Positions 1 to 7,987 of a stretch of 27,889 nucleotides of DNA are shown one piece after another. This stretch comes from Egerieenecus sp048201975. Lineage in GTDB: Bacteria > Bacillota > Clostridia > Christensenellales > Aristaeellaceae. The stretch is from NCBI GenBank assembly GCA_048201975.1, contig DBFBGQ010000085.1:1-27889 (forward strand), given 5' to 3'. Positions within the stretch are counted from its first letter, which is position 1; each line of letters opens with the position of its first letter. The notes beneath the pieces were generated by a model. That model ran no database searches and was not told where the DNA came from. It was given only the letters and a program-made list of their open reading frames with translations. The position numbers were made by a program, and so were the translations under genes.

Positions 1-783
<783 letters not shown>

Positions 784-909
784 AATCCTTTTATCCGCAT
801 CCCGGCAAGATCGCTCTCGCCAGGTCGCTCGCTCTCAGAATCAACTGTCGTTCTTTTTGCGTCTTTCTCTGTATCGTTTTCAAGGTTCGGCGCCCCTCTC
901 GCAAGGAGC
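784..909 (-). promoter_or_regulatory. rRNA leader with boxA-like element
   Basis: This is the expected transcribed leader between the rRNA promoter and the 16S 5' end. It contains CCTTGAAAAC (minus strand, 876-885), which resembles the boxA/TTGAAAAC element common in Gram-positive rRNA leaders that loads antitermination factors. Nearer the gene the leader has two copies of GAGAGCGA. The processing stem partner would lie downstream of 16S, outside the window. No protein-coding gene is credible here. Confidence 0.5.
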
Positions 910-915
910 TTGTAT

Positions 916-944
916 ATCTTAGCAAATTGGCCTCCTCTTGTCAA
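916..944 (-). promoter_or_regulatory. Sigma-A promoter of the rRNA operon
   Basis: On the minus strand TTGACA (939-944) and TAAGAT (916-921) are separated by exactly 17 bases, a near-consensus housekeeping promoter. The predicted transcription start is near 909. A-tracts at 948-953 and 970-976 (T-runs on the plus strand) lie just upstream, spaced about two helical turns apart, and look like an UP element. The rest of the non-coding stretch 945-1123 holds the paired repeats listed separately. Confidence 0.85.
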
Positions 945-983
945 GGCTTTTTTGAAGTTTCTCGGGAGATTTTTTTACATTTC

Positions 984-1043
984 CCTATGCCATGAACGAT
1001 ATCCCGTATACAAACTTTATCGTTCGCCTATGCCTACGATATC
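984..1043. repeat. Paired direct repeat upstream of the rRNA promoter
   Basis: Plus-strand 984-1003 (CCTATGCC, ATGA, ACGATATC) and 1027-1043 (CCTATGCC, T, ACGATATC) share two 8-base blocks in the same order and start 43 bp apart, about four helical turns. GAACGATA and TATCGTTC also form an 8-bp inverted repeat across the same segment. The segment lies 40-100 bp upstream of the rRNA -35 box, where an activator or architectural protein could bind. No function is proven. Confidence 0.5.
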
Positions 1044-1123
1044 TTGTGGCATCAGCAAGATGTACCACCAATCCATTCGCGTTTATCTTTGCGCCGCACA
1101 GGCGAAACCCGCCGCGGCCGGGG

Positions 1124-1154
1124 AAAAAGGCCGCAGGCATTTCCGCCCGCGGCC
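1124..1154 (-). terminator. Intrinsic terminator after the P-type ATPase gene
   Basis: Read on the minus strand, GGCCGCGGGC and GCCTGCGGCC form a 10-bp stem with one G-U pair around a 6-base loop, followed by TTTTT. It begins 7 bases after the ATPase stop codon. It separates the ATPase operon from the rRNA promoter downstream. Confidence 0.9.
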
Positions 1155-1161
1155 TTCGCGC

Positions 1162-3543
1162 TTATCCCGCGGCCTTGGAAACCGCGCGCTGCTTTTCCGC
1201 GCGCTTCATCAGGCCGTCCACCAGGAACATGATGCCCACCGCCAGGGCGCAGAGCGCCAACGCGATGCCGATGGCGGCGCCATGCAACGGCGCCAGGAAA
1301 AACACCTTCCCCGCGAAAATCACACCGCCGGCCATCCCCGCGGCCATGACGGCAATCAGCACGGCCCGGCGCAGGGTCAGGGGCAGGCACACCCGCAGGA
1401 GCACCAGCATGCCCACCAGGGCGGTCACCAGGAAGGCCAGGGTATTGTCCACATCCAGGGTCAAGCCGAAAAGGCGGCCGCTGGCCATGGCCAGGGTGGA
1501 GCACACCGCCACGGCCACCGCGCCGGGCAGCGCCCGCTTGAGCACCGTCTCCAGAAAGCTGCCGCGCACCCGCTCCTGATTGGGCTCCAGGGCCAGGAAG
1601 AAGGAGGGGATGCCCACGGTGAGGGAGCTGATCAGCGTCAGCTGCACCGGCTGGAAGGGATAGGCCAAGGGCAGGAACAGCATCAGCACCGACAGCAGGA
1701 AGGAATACAGCGTCTTCACCAGGAACAGGGAGGCGGCCCGGGTGATGTTGTTGATCACCCGGCGGCCCTCGCCCACGATGGCGGGCATGGCGGCGAAGTC
1801 CGCGTTCATCAGGGTGAGCTGGGCGGCGTTCTTGGCGGCGTCGGAGCCGCCCGCCATGGCGATGGAGCAGTCCGCGGCCTTCAGGGCGGGGATGTCGTTG
1901 ACCCCGTCGCCGGTCATGGCCACGCTGTGCCCGGCGGCCTTCATGGCCTCCACCAGCTCCCGCTTCTGGGCGGGGGTCACCCGGCCAAAGATGGTGCAGC
2001 GCTCGGCAGCCTCCGCCAGGGCCTTTTCGCTGGTGAGGGTGGTGGCATCCACGGCGTTTTCCCAGCCCTCCAGGCCCACCCGCCGGGCAATGTTCGCCAC
2101 CGTGCGGGGATCGTCGCCGCTGATGACCTTCAGCGTCACGCCCTGCTGGCGGAAATAGTCGAGGGTCGCCTGGACGTTATCCCGCAGCACGTCGGAGAGG
2201 CAGCACAGCCCCAGGGGCGTCAGCGGGCCGGGGATGCGCTCCCCGCAAAGGGGCTCCGGGCTTCGAGCCAGGAGCAGCACCCGCAGGCCTTCCCCGGCGG
2301 CGGCCTCCACCCGCGCCCGCACGGCGGGAGGGAGCTCCCCCTCCAGTACGAAGGAGGGCGCGCCCAGCACCAGCGTGCCTTCGCCGGCGAAGGAGACGGC
2401 GGATTTTTTCCGGGCGGAGGAGAAGGGCAGCACCGCCTCCGCCTGGGCGGGCACCGGCGTCACGCCCTGGCGCAGGGCCTGCAGGGTGGGCGTGGGATCG
2501 TCGAAGGCGGTAAGGAAGCGCCCCAGCTCCCGGCGCAGCTCCGCCTCGTCCCCGTTCAAGGGTTCCAGGCGCTCCAGGGCCATGTCCCCCTTGGTGAGTG
2601 TGCCCGTCTTGTCCAGGCAGAGGGTATCCACCCGCGCCAGGGTTTCAATGCCGTAAAGCTCCTGCACCAGGGTGCCCCGGCTGCCCAGGCGCACCACGCC
2701 CACGGCCAGGGCCACGCTGGTGAGCAGGATCAGCCCCTCGGGGATCATGCCGATCATGGCCGCCACGGTGGTGGGCACCGCCTCGGTCAGGGCCAGGTGC
2801 GAAAGGAAGTGCTGCTTCAAAAACAGCAGCGCCCCCAGGGGGCACAGCAGGATGCTCACCAGGCGCACCAGCCGGTTCAGGTCCGTCATCAGCACGGACT
2901 TGGGGGGCTTGATGGCCTTGGCCTCCCGGATCAGGCGGCCGGCGTAGCTCTCTGCGCCCACCCGGGTGAGGCGGTAGACCAGCTTGCCCTCCATCAGGTA
3001 GCTGCCGGAGAGCAGCTCGTCCCCCGGGGCCTTGCCGATGGCGTCGCTCTCCCCGGTGAGCAGGGACTCGTTGGCCGCGCCGTGGCCCTCCGTCACCTGG
3101 CCGTCCGCCAGAATCTGGTCCCCCGTTCGGGCCACCACCAGATCCCCCAGCACCAGCTCCTCCATGCGGCAGGCCCGCTCCTGCCCCTCCCGCAGCACCC
3201 GGGCCATGGGCGCGTTGAGCAGCTTCAGCTTGCGCAGTGTGCGCCGGGCGCGCAGCTCCTGCACCGTGCCGATGAGGGTATTGGAAAACACCACGCCCAG
3301 GAACAGCATGTTCCGGTACGACCCCACCAGAATCAGGCAGGCCGCCAGGGCGAAATTCAGCATGTTAAATAGGGAAAAGAAATTGCTTGCCAGGATCTGT
3401 CCCACGGACTTGCCCGGATCCGCCTTGTGCCGGTTGTCCAGGCCCATGTCCGCCCGGCGGGCGGCCTCGGCTTCGGTCAGCCCGGTGGGCGGGGTGGGGG
3501 ACAGCGCTCCGGTGTCGGGCTGTGTGCTTTTTTCACGCTTCAT
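1162..3543 (-). CDS. P-type cation-translocating ATPase (CtpE-like)
   Basis: Membrane cation pump of 793 aa. The phosphorylation motif DKTGTLT is at residues 311-317 (Asp311), the actuator TGES at 163-166, the membrane ion-site PEGL at 268-271, and the hinge TGDGVND at 544-550. Two membrane segments lie near 52-95, two near 228-285, and several hydrophobic helices fill the last 200 residues. There is no N-terminal heavy-metal domain and no CPC motif, which argues against a copper or zinc pump. The PEGL site and overall layout resemble mycobacterial CtpE, reported as a calcium transporter, so calcium is a reasonable but unproven substrate. The ATG at 3543 is chosen because AGAGG lies 7 bases upstream; the gene overlaps the HAD gene end by 11 bases, suggesting translational coupling. 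A strong terminator follows. Confidence 0.9.
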   Translation of the reverse strand: MKREKSTQPDTGALSPTPPTGLTEAEAARRADMGLDNRHKADPGKSVGQILASNFFSLFNMLNFALAACLILVGSYRNMLFLGVVFSNTLIGTVQELRARRTLRKLKLLNAPMARVLREGQERACRMEELVLGDLVVARTGDQILADGQVTEGHGAANESLLTGESDAIGKAPGDELLSGSYLMEGKLVYRLTRVGAESYAGRLIREAKAIKPPKSVLMTDLNRLVRLVSILLCPLGALLFLKQHFLSHLALTEAVPTTVAAMIGMIPEGLILLTSVALAVGVVRLGSRGTLVQELYGIETLARVDTLCLDKTGTLTKGDMALERLEPLNGDEAELRRELGRFLTAFDDPTPTLQALRQGVTPVPAQAEAVLPFSSARKKSAVSFAGEGTLVLGAPSFVLEGELPPAVRARVEAAAGEGLRVLLLARSPEPLCGERIPGPLTPLGLCCLSDVLRDNVQATLDYFRQQGVTLKVISGDDPRTVANIARRVGLEGWENAVDATTLTSEKALAEAAERCTIFGRVTPAQKRELVEAMKAAGHSVAMTGDGVNDIPALKAADCSIAMAGGSDAAKNAAQLTLMNADFAAMPAIVGEGRRVINNITRAASLFLVKTLYSFLLSVLMLFLPLAYPFQPVQLTLISSLTVGIPSFFLALEPNQERVRGSFLETVLKRALPGAVAVAVCSTLAMASGRLFGLTLDVDNTLAFLVTALVGMLVLLRVCLPLTLRRAVLIAVMAAGMAGGVIFAGKVFFLAPLHGAAIGIALALCALAVGIMFLVDGLMKRAEKQRAVSKAAG

Positions 3544-4186
3544 GGCCGCGCCTCTCCAGTATCCAGTCTCCCGCTTCCCGCAGGGTGGGCAGCACCGTTT
3601 CCCCGGCGGCCCGCAGATCCTCCTCCCGCTGATGCCCCCCGGCAATCAGCAGGCAGCGGCAGCCCATGGCACGGGCCGTTTCCCCGTCGTGGAGGGTATC
3701 CCCCAGGAACACCGCCTCCTCCCCAGGGATGCCCGCCTCCTTCAAAAAGTCCACGCCCCGCTGCACCTTGCTTGCGGCGTACACATCCCCCAGGCCCAGC
3801 ACCTGCTGGAAGCACCCGGCCAGCTCCGGGTACTGCCCCAGCTGCTCCAGCAGCAACTCCTGCTGGGAGGCGGAGAGGATCACCTGGCGCAGCCCCGCCT
3901 CCCGCAGCCGCCGCGCCGTCTCCACCGCCCAGGGCGTCAGCGGCGTGCCGGGAAACTGCTCATGATACGCCCTGGACCACTCGCCGGCGATGCGCCGGTA
4001 CATCTCCGGGGATACGCCCATTTTTTCATAATATTGCTGCACGGGAAAGCAAAACAGCCGCCTGTACTCCGCCTCGTCCGTGGGACGCAGGCCGTAACGG
4101 GCGAAAACCTGATTGTTCACCCGCACCACCAGGGGCACGTCCGCCACCAGGGTGCCGTTCCAATCCCAAAACACCGTTGAAATCAA
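3533..4186 (-). CDS. HAD-superfamily hydrolase, phosphoglycolate phosphatase-like
   Basis: A cytoplasmic 217-aa phosphatase of the haloacid dehalogenase superfamily. Motif I is DWNGTL (residues 8-13), motif II is the Ser in ILSAS (about 102-106), the motif III Lys lies in SKVQ, and motif IV is GDTLHDGE. A helical cap follows motif I. The second Asp of motif I, normally the general acid, is Asn here; this variant exists in other HAD proteins, but it should affect chemistry or substrate choice. The start is TTG at 4186, with GAGAGG about 10 bases upstream. It is the first gene of an operon with the downstream P-type ATPase, driven by a clear promoter at 4246-4274. The substrate is unknown. Confidence 0.85.
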   Translation of the reverse strand: MISTVFWDWNGTLVADVPLVVRVNNQVFARYGLRPTDEAEYRRLFCFPVQQYYEKMGVSPEMYRRIAGEWSRAYHEQFPGTPLTPWAVETARRLREAGLRQVILSASQQELLLEQLGQYPELAGCFQQVLGLGDVYAASKVQRGVDFLKEAGIPGEEAVFLGDTLHDGETARAMGCRCLLIAGGHQREEDLRAAGETVLPTLREAGDWILERRGHEA

Positions 4187-4245
4187 CGCTTCTCATCCTC
4201 TCCGGCCGCCATACCCCGCGGCCTCGCCTGCGCAAACCTAGTTTT

Positions 4246-4274
4246 ATGATAAAATGACTTATTTTGGCTGTCAA
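4246..4274 (-). promoter_or_regulatory. Sigma-A promoter of the HAD/P-type ATPase operon
   Basis: On the minus strand TTGACA (4269-4274) and TATCAT (4246-4251) are 17 bases apart. The predicted start near 4239 leaves a leader of about 50 bases before the TTG start codon of the HAD gene. Confidence 0.85.
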
Positions 4275-4349
4275 GCGGGTTTCCTTAGGATTCGCTGAAT
4301 TGTTTGTAAACTTTCTCTGAACGCGGCGAAAACCCGCCCAAATGCACCA

Positions 4350-4386
4350 CGGCCCGCACCTTCGCCTCAGGCGAAAGCGCGGGCCG
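4350..4386 (-). terminator. Hairpin after the ABC ATPase gene, possible terminator
   Basis: CGGCCCGC (4350-4357) pairs with GCGGGCCG (4379-4386), and TTCGCC pairs with GGCGAA around a three-base loop. It begins about 24 bases after the ABC ATPase stop codon on the minus strand. There is no adjacent T-run, so it may act as a 3'-end stabiliser or a weak, U-less terminator. Confidence 0.45.
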
Positions 4387-4409
4387 CACTGGCTTTGCCG
4401 CTTGCCGGG

Positions 4410-5147
4410 TCACGCCATGGCTGCGGCGTATTGGTCGCAAACCTCCTCCGTGGGGCCGAAGGCGCGAACCTTGCCGTGCTCCAGCCACACCACCCGGTCG
4501 CACATCTGCCGGATCTGGGCCAGGTTGTGGCTGACGAAGAGCACCGTGGTGCCGCCGCTCATCAGCTCCATCATGCGCTCCCGGCTCTTGCGCTGGAAGC
4601 GCTCGTCGCCCACCGCCAGGATCTCGTCCACGATGAGCACGTCCGGCTTGACCACCGTGGCCACGGAGAAGGCCAGGCGGGCCAGCATGCCGGAGGAGTA
4701 GGTTTTCAGGGGCATCTGGATGAATTCCCCCAGCTCGCTGTAATCGATGATCTCCTGGAGCCGCTGGGTGAGAAACTCCCGGCTGTAGCCCAGGATGGCG
4801 CCGTTGAGCAGTATGTTTTCCCGGCCGCTGAGCTCCATGTCAAAGCCGCAGCCCAGCTCCAGCATGGGCACCACCCGGCCCTGGGTGCGGGCCGCGCCGG
4901 CGGTGGGCTTGTAAATGCCGCTGATGACCTTGAGGATGGTGCTCTTTCCGGCGCCGTTGCTGCCCACCAGGCCCAGCACCTCCCCCCGCTCCACGGTAAA
5001 GCTCACGTCGTCCAGGGCGCGGAAGCGCTCGATCTTGCGCTTGCCTTGCAGGGCGTTGAGCACCCACTCCTTCAGGTTGGTGGTACGGTTCACGTCCATG
5101 CGGAAGTCCATGGAAACATGGTCCACCTGTATCATGATATCTGCCAT
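4410..5147 (-). CDS. ABC transporter ATPase for polysaccharide/teichoic acid export (TagH/Wzt type)
   Basis: A 245-aa ATPase that powers export of a surface glycopolymer with the permease encoded just upstream. Walker A is GSNGAGKST (62-70), the signature region is YSSGMLARLAF (150-160), Walker B is LIVDE (171-175), and the H-loop His is about residue 207. The N-terminal lead with NLKEWVLNALQG and the SSGM signature are typical of the TagH/Wzt/KpsT branch. It ends soon after the ATPase core, so it lacks the C-terminal carbohydrate-binding domain seen in Wzt and the long TagH tail. The ATG at 5147 is preferred because GGAGG lies 6 bases upstream; it is 16 bases after the permease stop. The exported polymer is not identifiable: no glycosyltransferase genes are in the window. 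Confidence 0.9.
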   Translation of the reverse strand: MADIMIQVDHVSMDFRMDVNRTTNLKEWVLNALQGKRKIERFRALDDVSFTVERGEVLGLVGSNGAGKSTILKVISGIYKPTAGAARTQGRVVPMLELGCGFDMELSGRENILLNGAILGYSREFLTQRLQEIIDYSELGEFIQMPLKTYSSGMLARLAFSVATVVKPDVLIVDEILAVGDERFQRKSRERMMELMSGGTTVLFVSHNLAQIRQMCDRVVWLEHGKVRAFGPTEEVCDQYAAAMA

Positions 5148-5163
5148 TGTACCCCTCCGCCCC

Positions 5164-6627
5164 TTAGAGATAGAACACGAAACGGTCCTGGTTCTTTTTG
5201 AAGATCCACACGCCCAGCAGCAGCGGCAGCACGCTGCACAGCGTGCAGTACACATACGTCACCGGGGTGGGCGACACCCCGCCCAGGGTGATGCACCGCA
5301 TGAAATAGATGAACTGATACATGGGGTTCATGTGGTACAGTGTGATCAGCTGCGCGGGAATGATGCTCTCCGGGTAAAAGATGGGCGTCACGTAGGTCCA
5401 CATCAGCGCCACCACGCTCCACAAAAAGCGGGTGTCCCGGAAGAATACGTTCATGGTGGCCAGGATCATGGCCATGCCCAGGGTGAAGGTAAACAGGTAA
5501 AGCACCACCAGGGGCGTGAGCAACAGCGCCTTGGTCAGCTGCACGCCGGTGATCGCCATCATCAGCAGCAGCGGCACGAAGGAGATCACCAGGTTGATCA
5601 GGGAGGACACCGTCCGGCTGAAGGGATAGATATACTTGGGCATGTACACCTTGGTGATCAGCGCGCTGCTGGTCACGATGGAGTCCAGGCCCAGGGTGGT
5701 GGCCTCGGTGAAGTAGTTGAACAGCACGATACCCGTGAGCAGGTACACGGGGAAATTGGGAATGCTGGTCTTGAAAATGGTGGAGAACACCACGTACTGA
5801 ATGCCCATGGTCAGCAGGGGATTGAGGAAGCTCCACAGTGCCCCCAGCAGGCTCTGGCGGTACTTGGTGTTGAAATCACGGGCCACCAGCTGCTCCAGCA
5901 GGAAGCGGTAGCGCCCCATGAGATCCGCCGCGGTGAGCAGCAGATTGGTCCTGTTCCGCGCCTTCGTCCGGGCGCAAAGCAGGGCTACCCCCGCCGCCAG
6001 CAGCGTCAGTACCCCGCAGATGGGCCAGTACCAGGCCATGATGTTGCTGCGGCTATGCCCCCGCACAGTCACGCACAGCTGGCCCCGCAACGCCTCCCCG
6101 TTCACGGTCAGCCGGTCCAGGTTGCCCGCGTCCAGGGCAAAGCGCCCGGCGTTGATCTCCTGCCCCACCCAGAAGGCGGGCAGTTGATTGGTTTCCCCCG
6201 CCTGCAGGATCAGGCGCAGGGTCATTTCCTTCCCGCTCAGGCGGATGGCGTCCTCGGGAAAGTTTGCGGAGAACTCGTCCCCCTGGACGTACTGGGTCAG
6301 GTCATAGGGCTCGCTCCAGAGCACCTCGTCCCCCTGGAGCACCTCCAAGCGCACCGTGCCCGCCACCTGGCTGCCCACCGCGGCCACCTCCAGCGTGACG
6401 CCGTCCACAAATTCGCAGCCCACCTCCAGCCCCTGCTGGAGCACGTCCCCATCCGCGGGTATGCCCGCCATGAAGCCCTGGGCCACCGCTTCGCTCTCAT
6501 AGCCCTGCCGGGACCAGTCGTCGCCGATAACCCAGCCCAGCAGCGCCAGCAGCGCCGCCAGCACCGCCACCGCCGTCAACCCGCGTTTCAAGGTTACGGA
6601 CGCGAACATTGCCGGTTTTTCCCCCAT
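5164..6627 (-). CDS. ABC-2 polysaccharide export permease with N-terminal ectodomain
   Basis: A 487-aa membrane protein, nearly twice the usual 260-280 aa of Wzm/TagG permeases. Residues about 232-487 are a complete ABC-2 permease: the amphipathic lead RDFNTKYRQSLLGALWSFLN is followed by about six membrane helices. Residues 1-230 are extra: a membrane helix at about 17-34, a beta-rich extracytoplasmic stretch at about 36-195, and a second helix at about 197-217. The stretch looks like the beta-sandwich ectodomains at the N terminus of many clostridial membrane glycosyltransferases (alternating strands, a Q-G-x-E opening, an FWVG ending), but that resemblance is from memory. Since the partner ATPase has no sugar-binding domain, this ectodomain may take over substrate recognition or exit-side handling. 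SD AAGGAG precedes the ATG by 8 bases. Confidence 0.88.
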   Translation of the reverse strand: MGEKPAMFASVTLKRGLTAVAVLAALLALLGWVIGDDWSRQGYESEAVAQGFMAGIPADGDVLQQGLEVGCEFVDGVTLEVAAVGSQVAGTVRLEVLQGDEVLWSEPYDLTQYVQGDEFSANFPEDAIRLSGKEMTLRLILQAGETNQLPAFWVGQEINAGRFALDAGNLDRLTVNGEALRGQLCVTVRGHSRSNIMAWYWPICGVLTLLAAGVALLCARTKARNRTNLLLTAADLMGRYRFLLEQLVARDFNTKYRQSLLGALWSFLNPLLTMGIQYVVFSTIFKTSIPNFPVYLLTGIVLFNYFTEATTLGLDSIVTSSALITKVYMPKYIYPFSRTVSSLINLVISFVPLLLMMAITGVQLTKALLLTPLVVLYLFTFTLGMAMILATMNVFFRDTRFLWSVVALMWTYVTPIFYPESIIPAQLITLYHMNPMYQFIYFMRCITLGGVSPTPVTYVYCTLCSVLPLLLGVWIFKKNQDRFVFYL

Positions 6628-6668
6628 GCCCCTCTCTCCTTGTCTGCATGCGCTTTCGCAGCTACGCT

Positions 6669-6694
6669 AAAAAAATTTCCCGCTTCGCGGCGGG
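6669..6694 (-). terminator. Intrinsic terminator in the exporter leader
   Basis: On the minus strand CCCGC, a 6-base loop and GCGGG are followed by AAATTTTTTT. It lies between a promoter (6712-6741) and the permease start at 6627, so it falls within about the first 35 bases of the predicted transcript. It may be an attenuator, or the final terminator of the rubrerythrin transcript. Confidence 0.65.
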
Positions 6695-6711
6695 CTTTTC
6701 ACTTCAAGCAC

Positions 6712-6741
6712 AGTATAGCATATTTTCCCTGCTCCGCGCAA
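6712..6741 (-). promoter_or_regulatory. Promoter of the exporter operon (extended -10)
   Basis: TATACT (6712-6717) is preceded by TGC, giving an extended -10, and TTGCGC (6736-6741) lies 18 bases upstream on the minus strand. The predicted start is near 6705, immediately before the hairpin at 6669-6694. Confidence 0.65.
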
Positions 6742-6749
6742 GCGCAACA

Positions 6750-6781
6750 GGGCCGCGGCCCCTCCCAGGAGGCCGCGGCCC
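6750..6781 (-). terminator. Perfect 11-bp hairpin after the rubrerythrin gene
   Basis: GGGCCGCGGCC (6750-6760) is the exact reverse complement of 6771-6781, around a 10-base loop. It starts 6 bases after the rubrerythrin stop on the minus strand. The downstream tail (TGTTGCGC) is not T-rich, so on its own it is an atypical terminator; the T-tailed hairpin at 6669-6694 may complete the job. Confidence 0.5.
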
Positions 6782-6787
6782 GGATGA

Positions 6788-7984
6788 TCAATAATTTTCG
6801 GCGTTGAGCTCGAAGTAGCTCTGGGGATGGTTGCAGGTGGGGCACACCTCCGGCGCCTTGAGGCCCACCACGATGTGGCCGCAGTTGCGGCACTCCCAAA
6901 TCTTGACCTCGCTCTTTTCAAACACCTGCATGGCCTCCACGTTGGCCAGCAGCTTGCGGTAGCGCTCCTCGTGATGCTTTTCGATGGCGGCCACCCGGCG
7001 GAACTTGGCCGCCAGCTCCGGGAAGCCCTCTTCCTCGGCGGTCTTGGCGAAGCCGTCGTACATGTCGGTCCACTCGTAGTTTTCGCCCTCGGCGGCATGG
7101 AGCAGGTTCTGCGCCGTATCGCCGATGCCCTTCAGCTCCTTGAACCAGAGCTTGGCATGCTCCTTCTCGTTGTCGGCGGTCTTGAGGAAGAGGGCGGCAA
7201 TCTGCTCATAGCCTTCCTTCTTGGCCACGGAAGCAAAGTAGGTATACTTGTTGCGGGCCTGGGACTCGCCGGCAAAGGCGGTTTCCAGGTTTTTTTCCGT
7301 TTGGGTGCCGGCGTAGGGGTTGGCGGGGGCGGCCTCCTGAATCCGCTCGAAGGAGGAGGCGGGCTGCTTGCACACCGGGCACTTGAAATCGGGGGTCATG
7401 GGACCTTCATAAATATAACCGCAAACCTTGCACTTCCACTTTTCCATGTTTACACGCTCCTTACTATTCGCATCGTCTTTCGTCGGGTTGTCGTTGTCGG
7501 GGATCAGCGTCAGCAATTGCCGTGCCGCCTGGGCGGGGAAGCCCGGCCCGGGCGGGTTGCGGAGAAGCTCCCGCAAAAGCTCATGGGCGTTGCCGCTCTG
7601 GGGCAGCATATAGCCCGCCTCTCGGAGAATGTCCTCGGCAACCAGGCGGCTGGACCTGGCGATTCCCTTGGCCAGGCGGTACAGGCCGTCTTTATGGGTT
7701 TCCTGGGCGAGCTGCAGCGCGGCCTTTTCCTCACGTGCCTTGCTCTGCGCCAGCAGGGTGGCCGCCGCCGTCACGCGCGGGGTCTTCCGCTGCTGGGGAG
7801 GATACGCCACGGGGACCATGCTGATGGCTTTGCTGGGGCACGCCTCGGCGCACGCGCCGCAGCCCACGCACTTGGACGCATCAATGATGCTGTTCTCGGT
7901 GTCCGTGGCGCCCACGGGACAGACGTACAGGCACAGGCAATCCTTGGTGCACAGTCGGAGATTTCTCACAGCGATCTTCTTCAT
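6788..7984 (-). CDS. Ferredoxin-rubrerythrin fusion (4Fe-4S, rubredoxin, diiron, rubredoxin)
   Basis: A 398-aa open frame joining two usually separate proteins. Residues 1-60 are a two-cluster ferredoxin: the first cluster set is C12, C16, C18, C22 (unusual spacing), the second is canonical C38, C41, C44, C48. Residues 60-179 are helical and unassigned. Residues 180-398 form a complete rubrerythrin with an N-terminal rubredoxin (C185, C188, C202, C205), a ferritin-like diiron domain (E240, EKEH 273-276, EKHH 335-338) and a C-terminal rubredoxin (C365, C368, C381, C384). Rubrerythrins reduce peroxide to water in anaerobes. A good internal ribosome site precedes Met180, so a separate 219-aa rubrerythrin is probably also made. 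The gene follows the rubredoxin gene after 3 bases, with GGAGG 9 bases before its ATG. Confidence 0.9.
   Translation of the reverse strand: MKKIAVRNLRLCTKDCLCLYVCPVGATDTENSIIDASKCVGCGACAEACPSKAISMVPVAYPPQQRKTPRVTAAATLLAQSKAREEKAALQLAQETHKDGLYRLAKGIARSSRLVAEDILREAGYMLPQSGNAHELLRELLRNPPGPGFPAQAARQLLTLIPDNDNPTKDDANSKERVNMEKWKCKVCGYIYEGPMTPDFKCPVCKQPASSFERIQEAAPANPYAGTQTEKNLETAFAGESQARNKYTYFASVAKKEGYEQIAALFLKTADNEKEHAKLWFKELKGIGDTAQNLLHAAEGENYEWTDMYDGFAKTAEEEGFPELAAKFRRVAAIEKHHEERYRKLLANVEAMQVFEKSEVKIWECRNCGHIVVGLKAPEVCPTCNHPQSYFELNAENY
7445..7462 (-). promoter_or_regulatory. Internal ribosome binding site and start codon for rubrerythrin
   Basis: On the minus strand AAGGAG (7457-7462) precedes an in-frame ATG (7445-7447) by 9 bases, at Met180 of the fusion. 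This Met opens the typical clostridial rubrerythrin N terminus (MEKWKCKVCGY). The site itself encodes residues within SKERVN of the fusion, and no stop codon separates the two parts. Confidence 0.75.
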
Positions 7985-7987
7985 GCC

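Noticed and set aside
784..1161. A possible small gene or RNA in the 378-base gap between 16S and the ATPase
   Set aside because: The gap holds the rRNA leader, promoter, A-tracts, repeats and a terminator; no separate RNA fold or coding signal was convincing.
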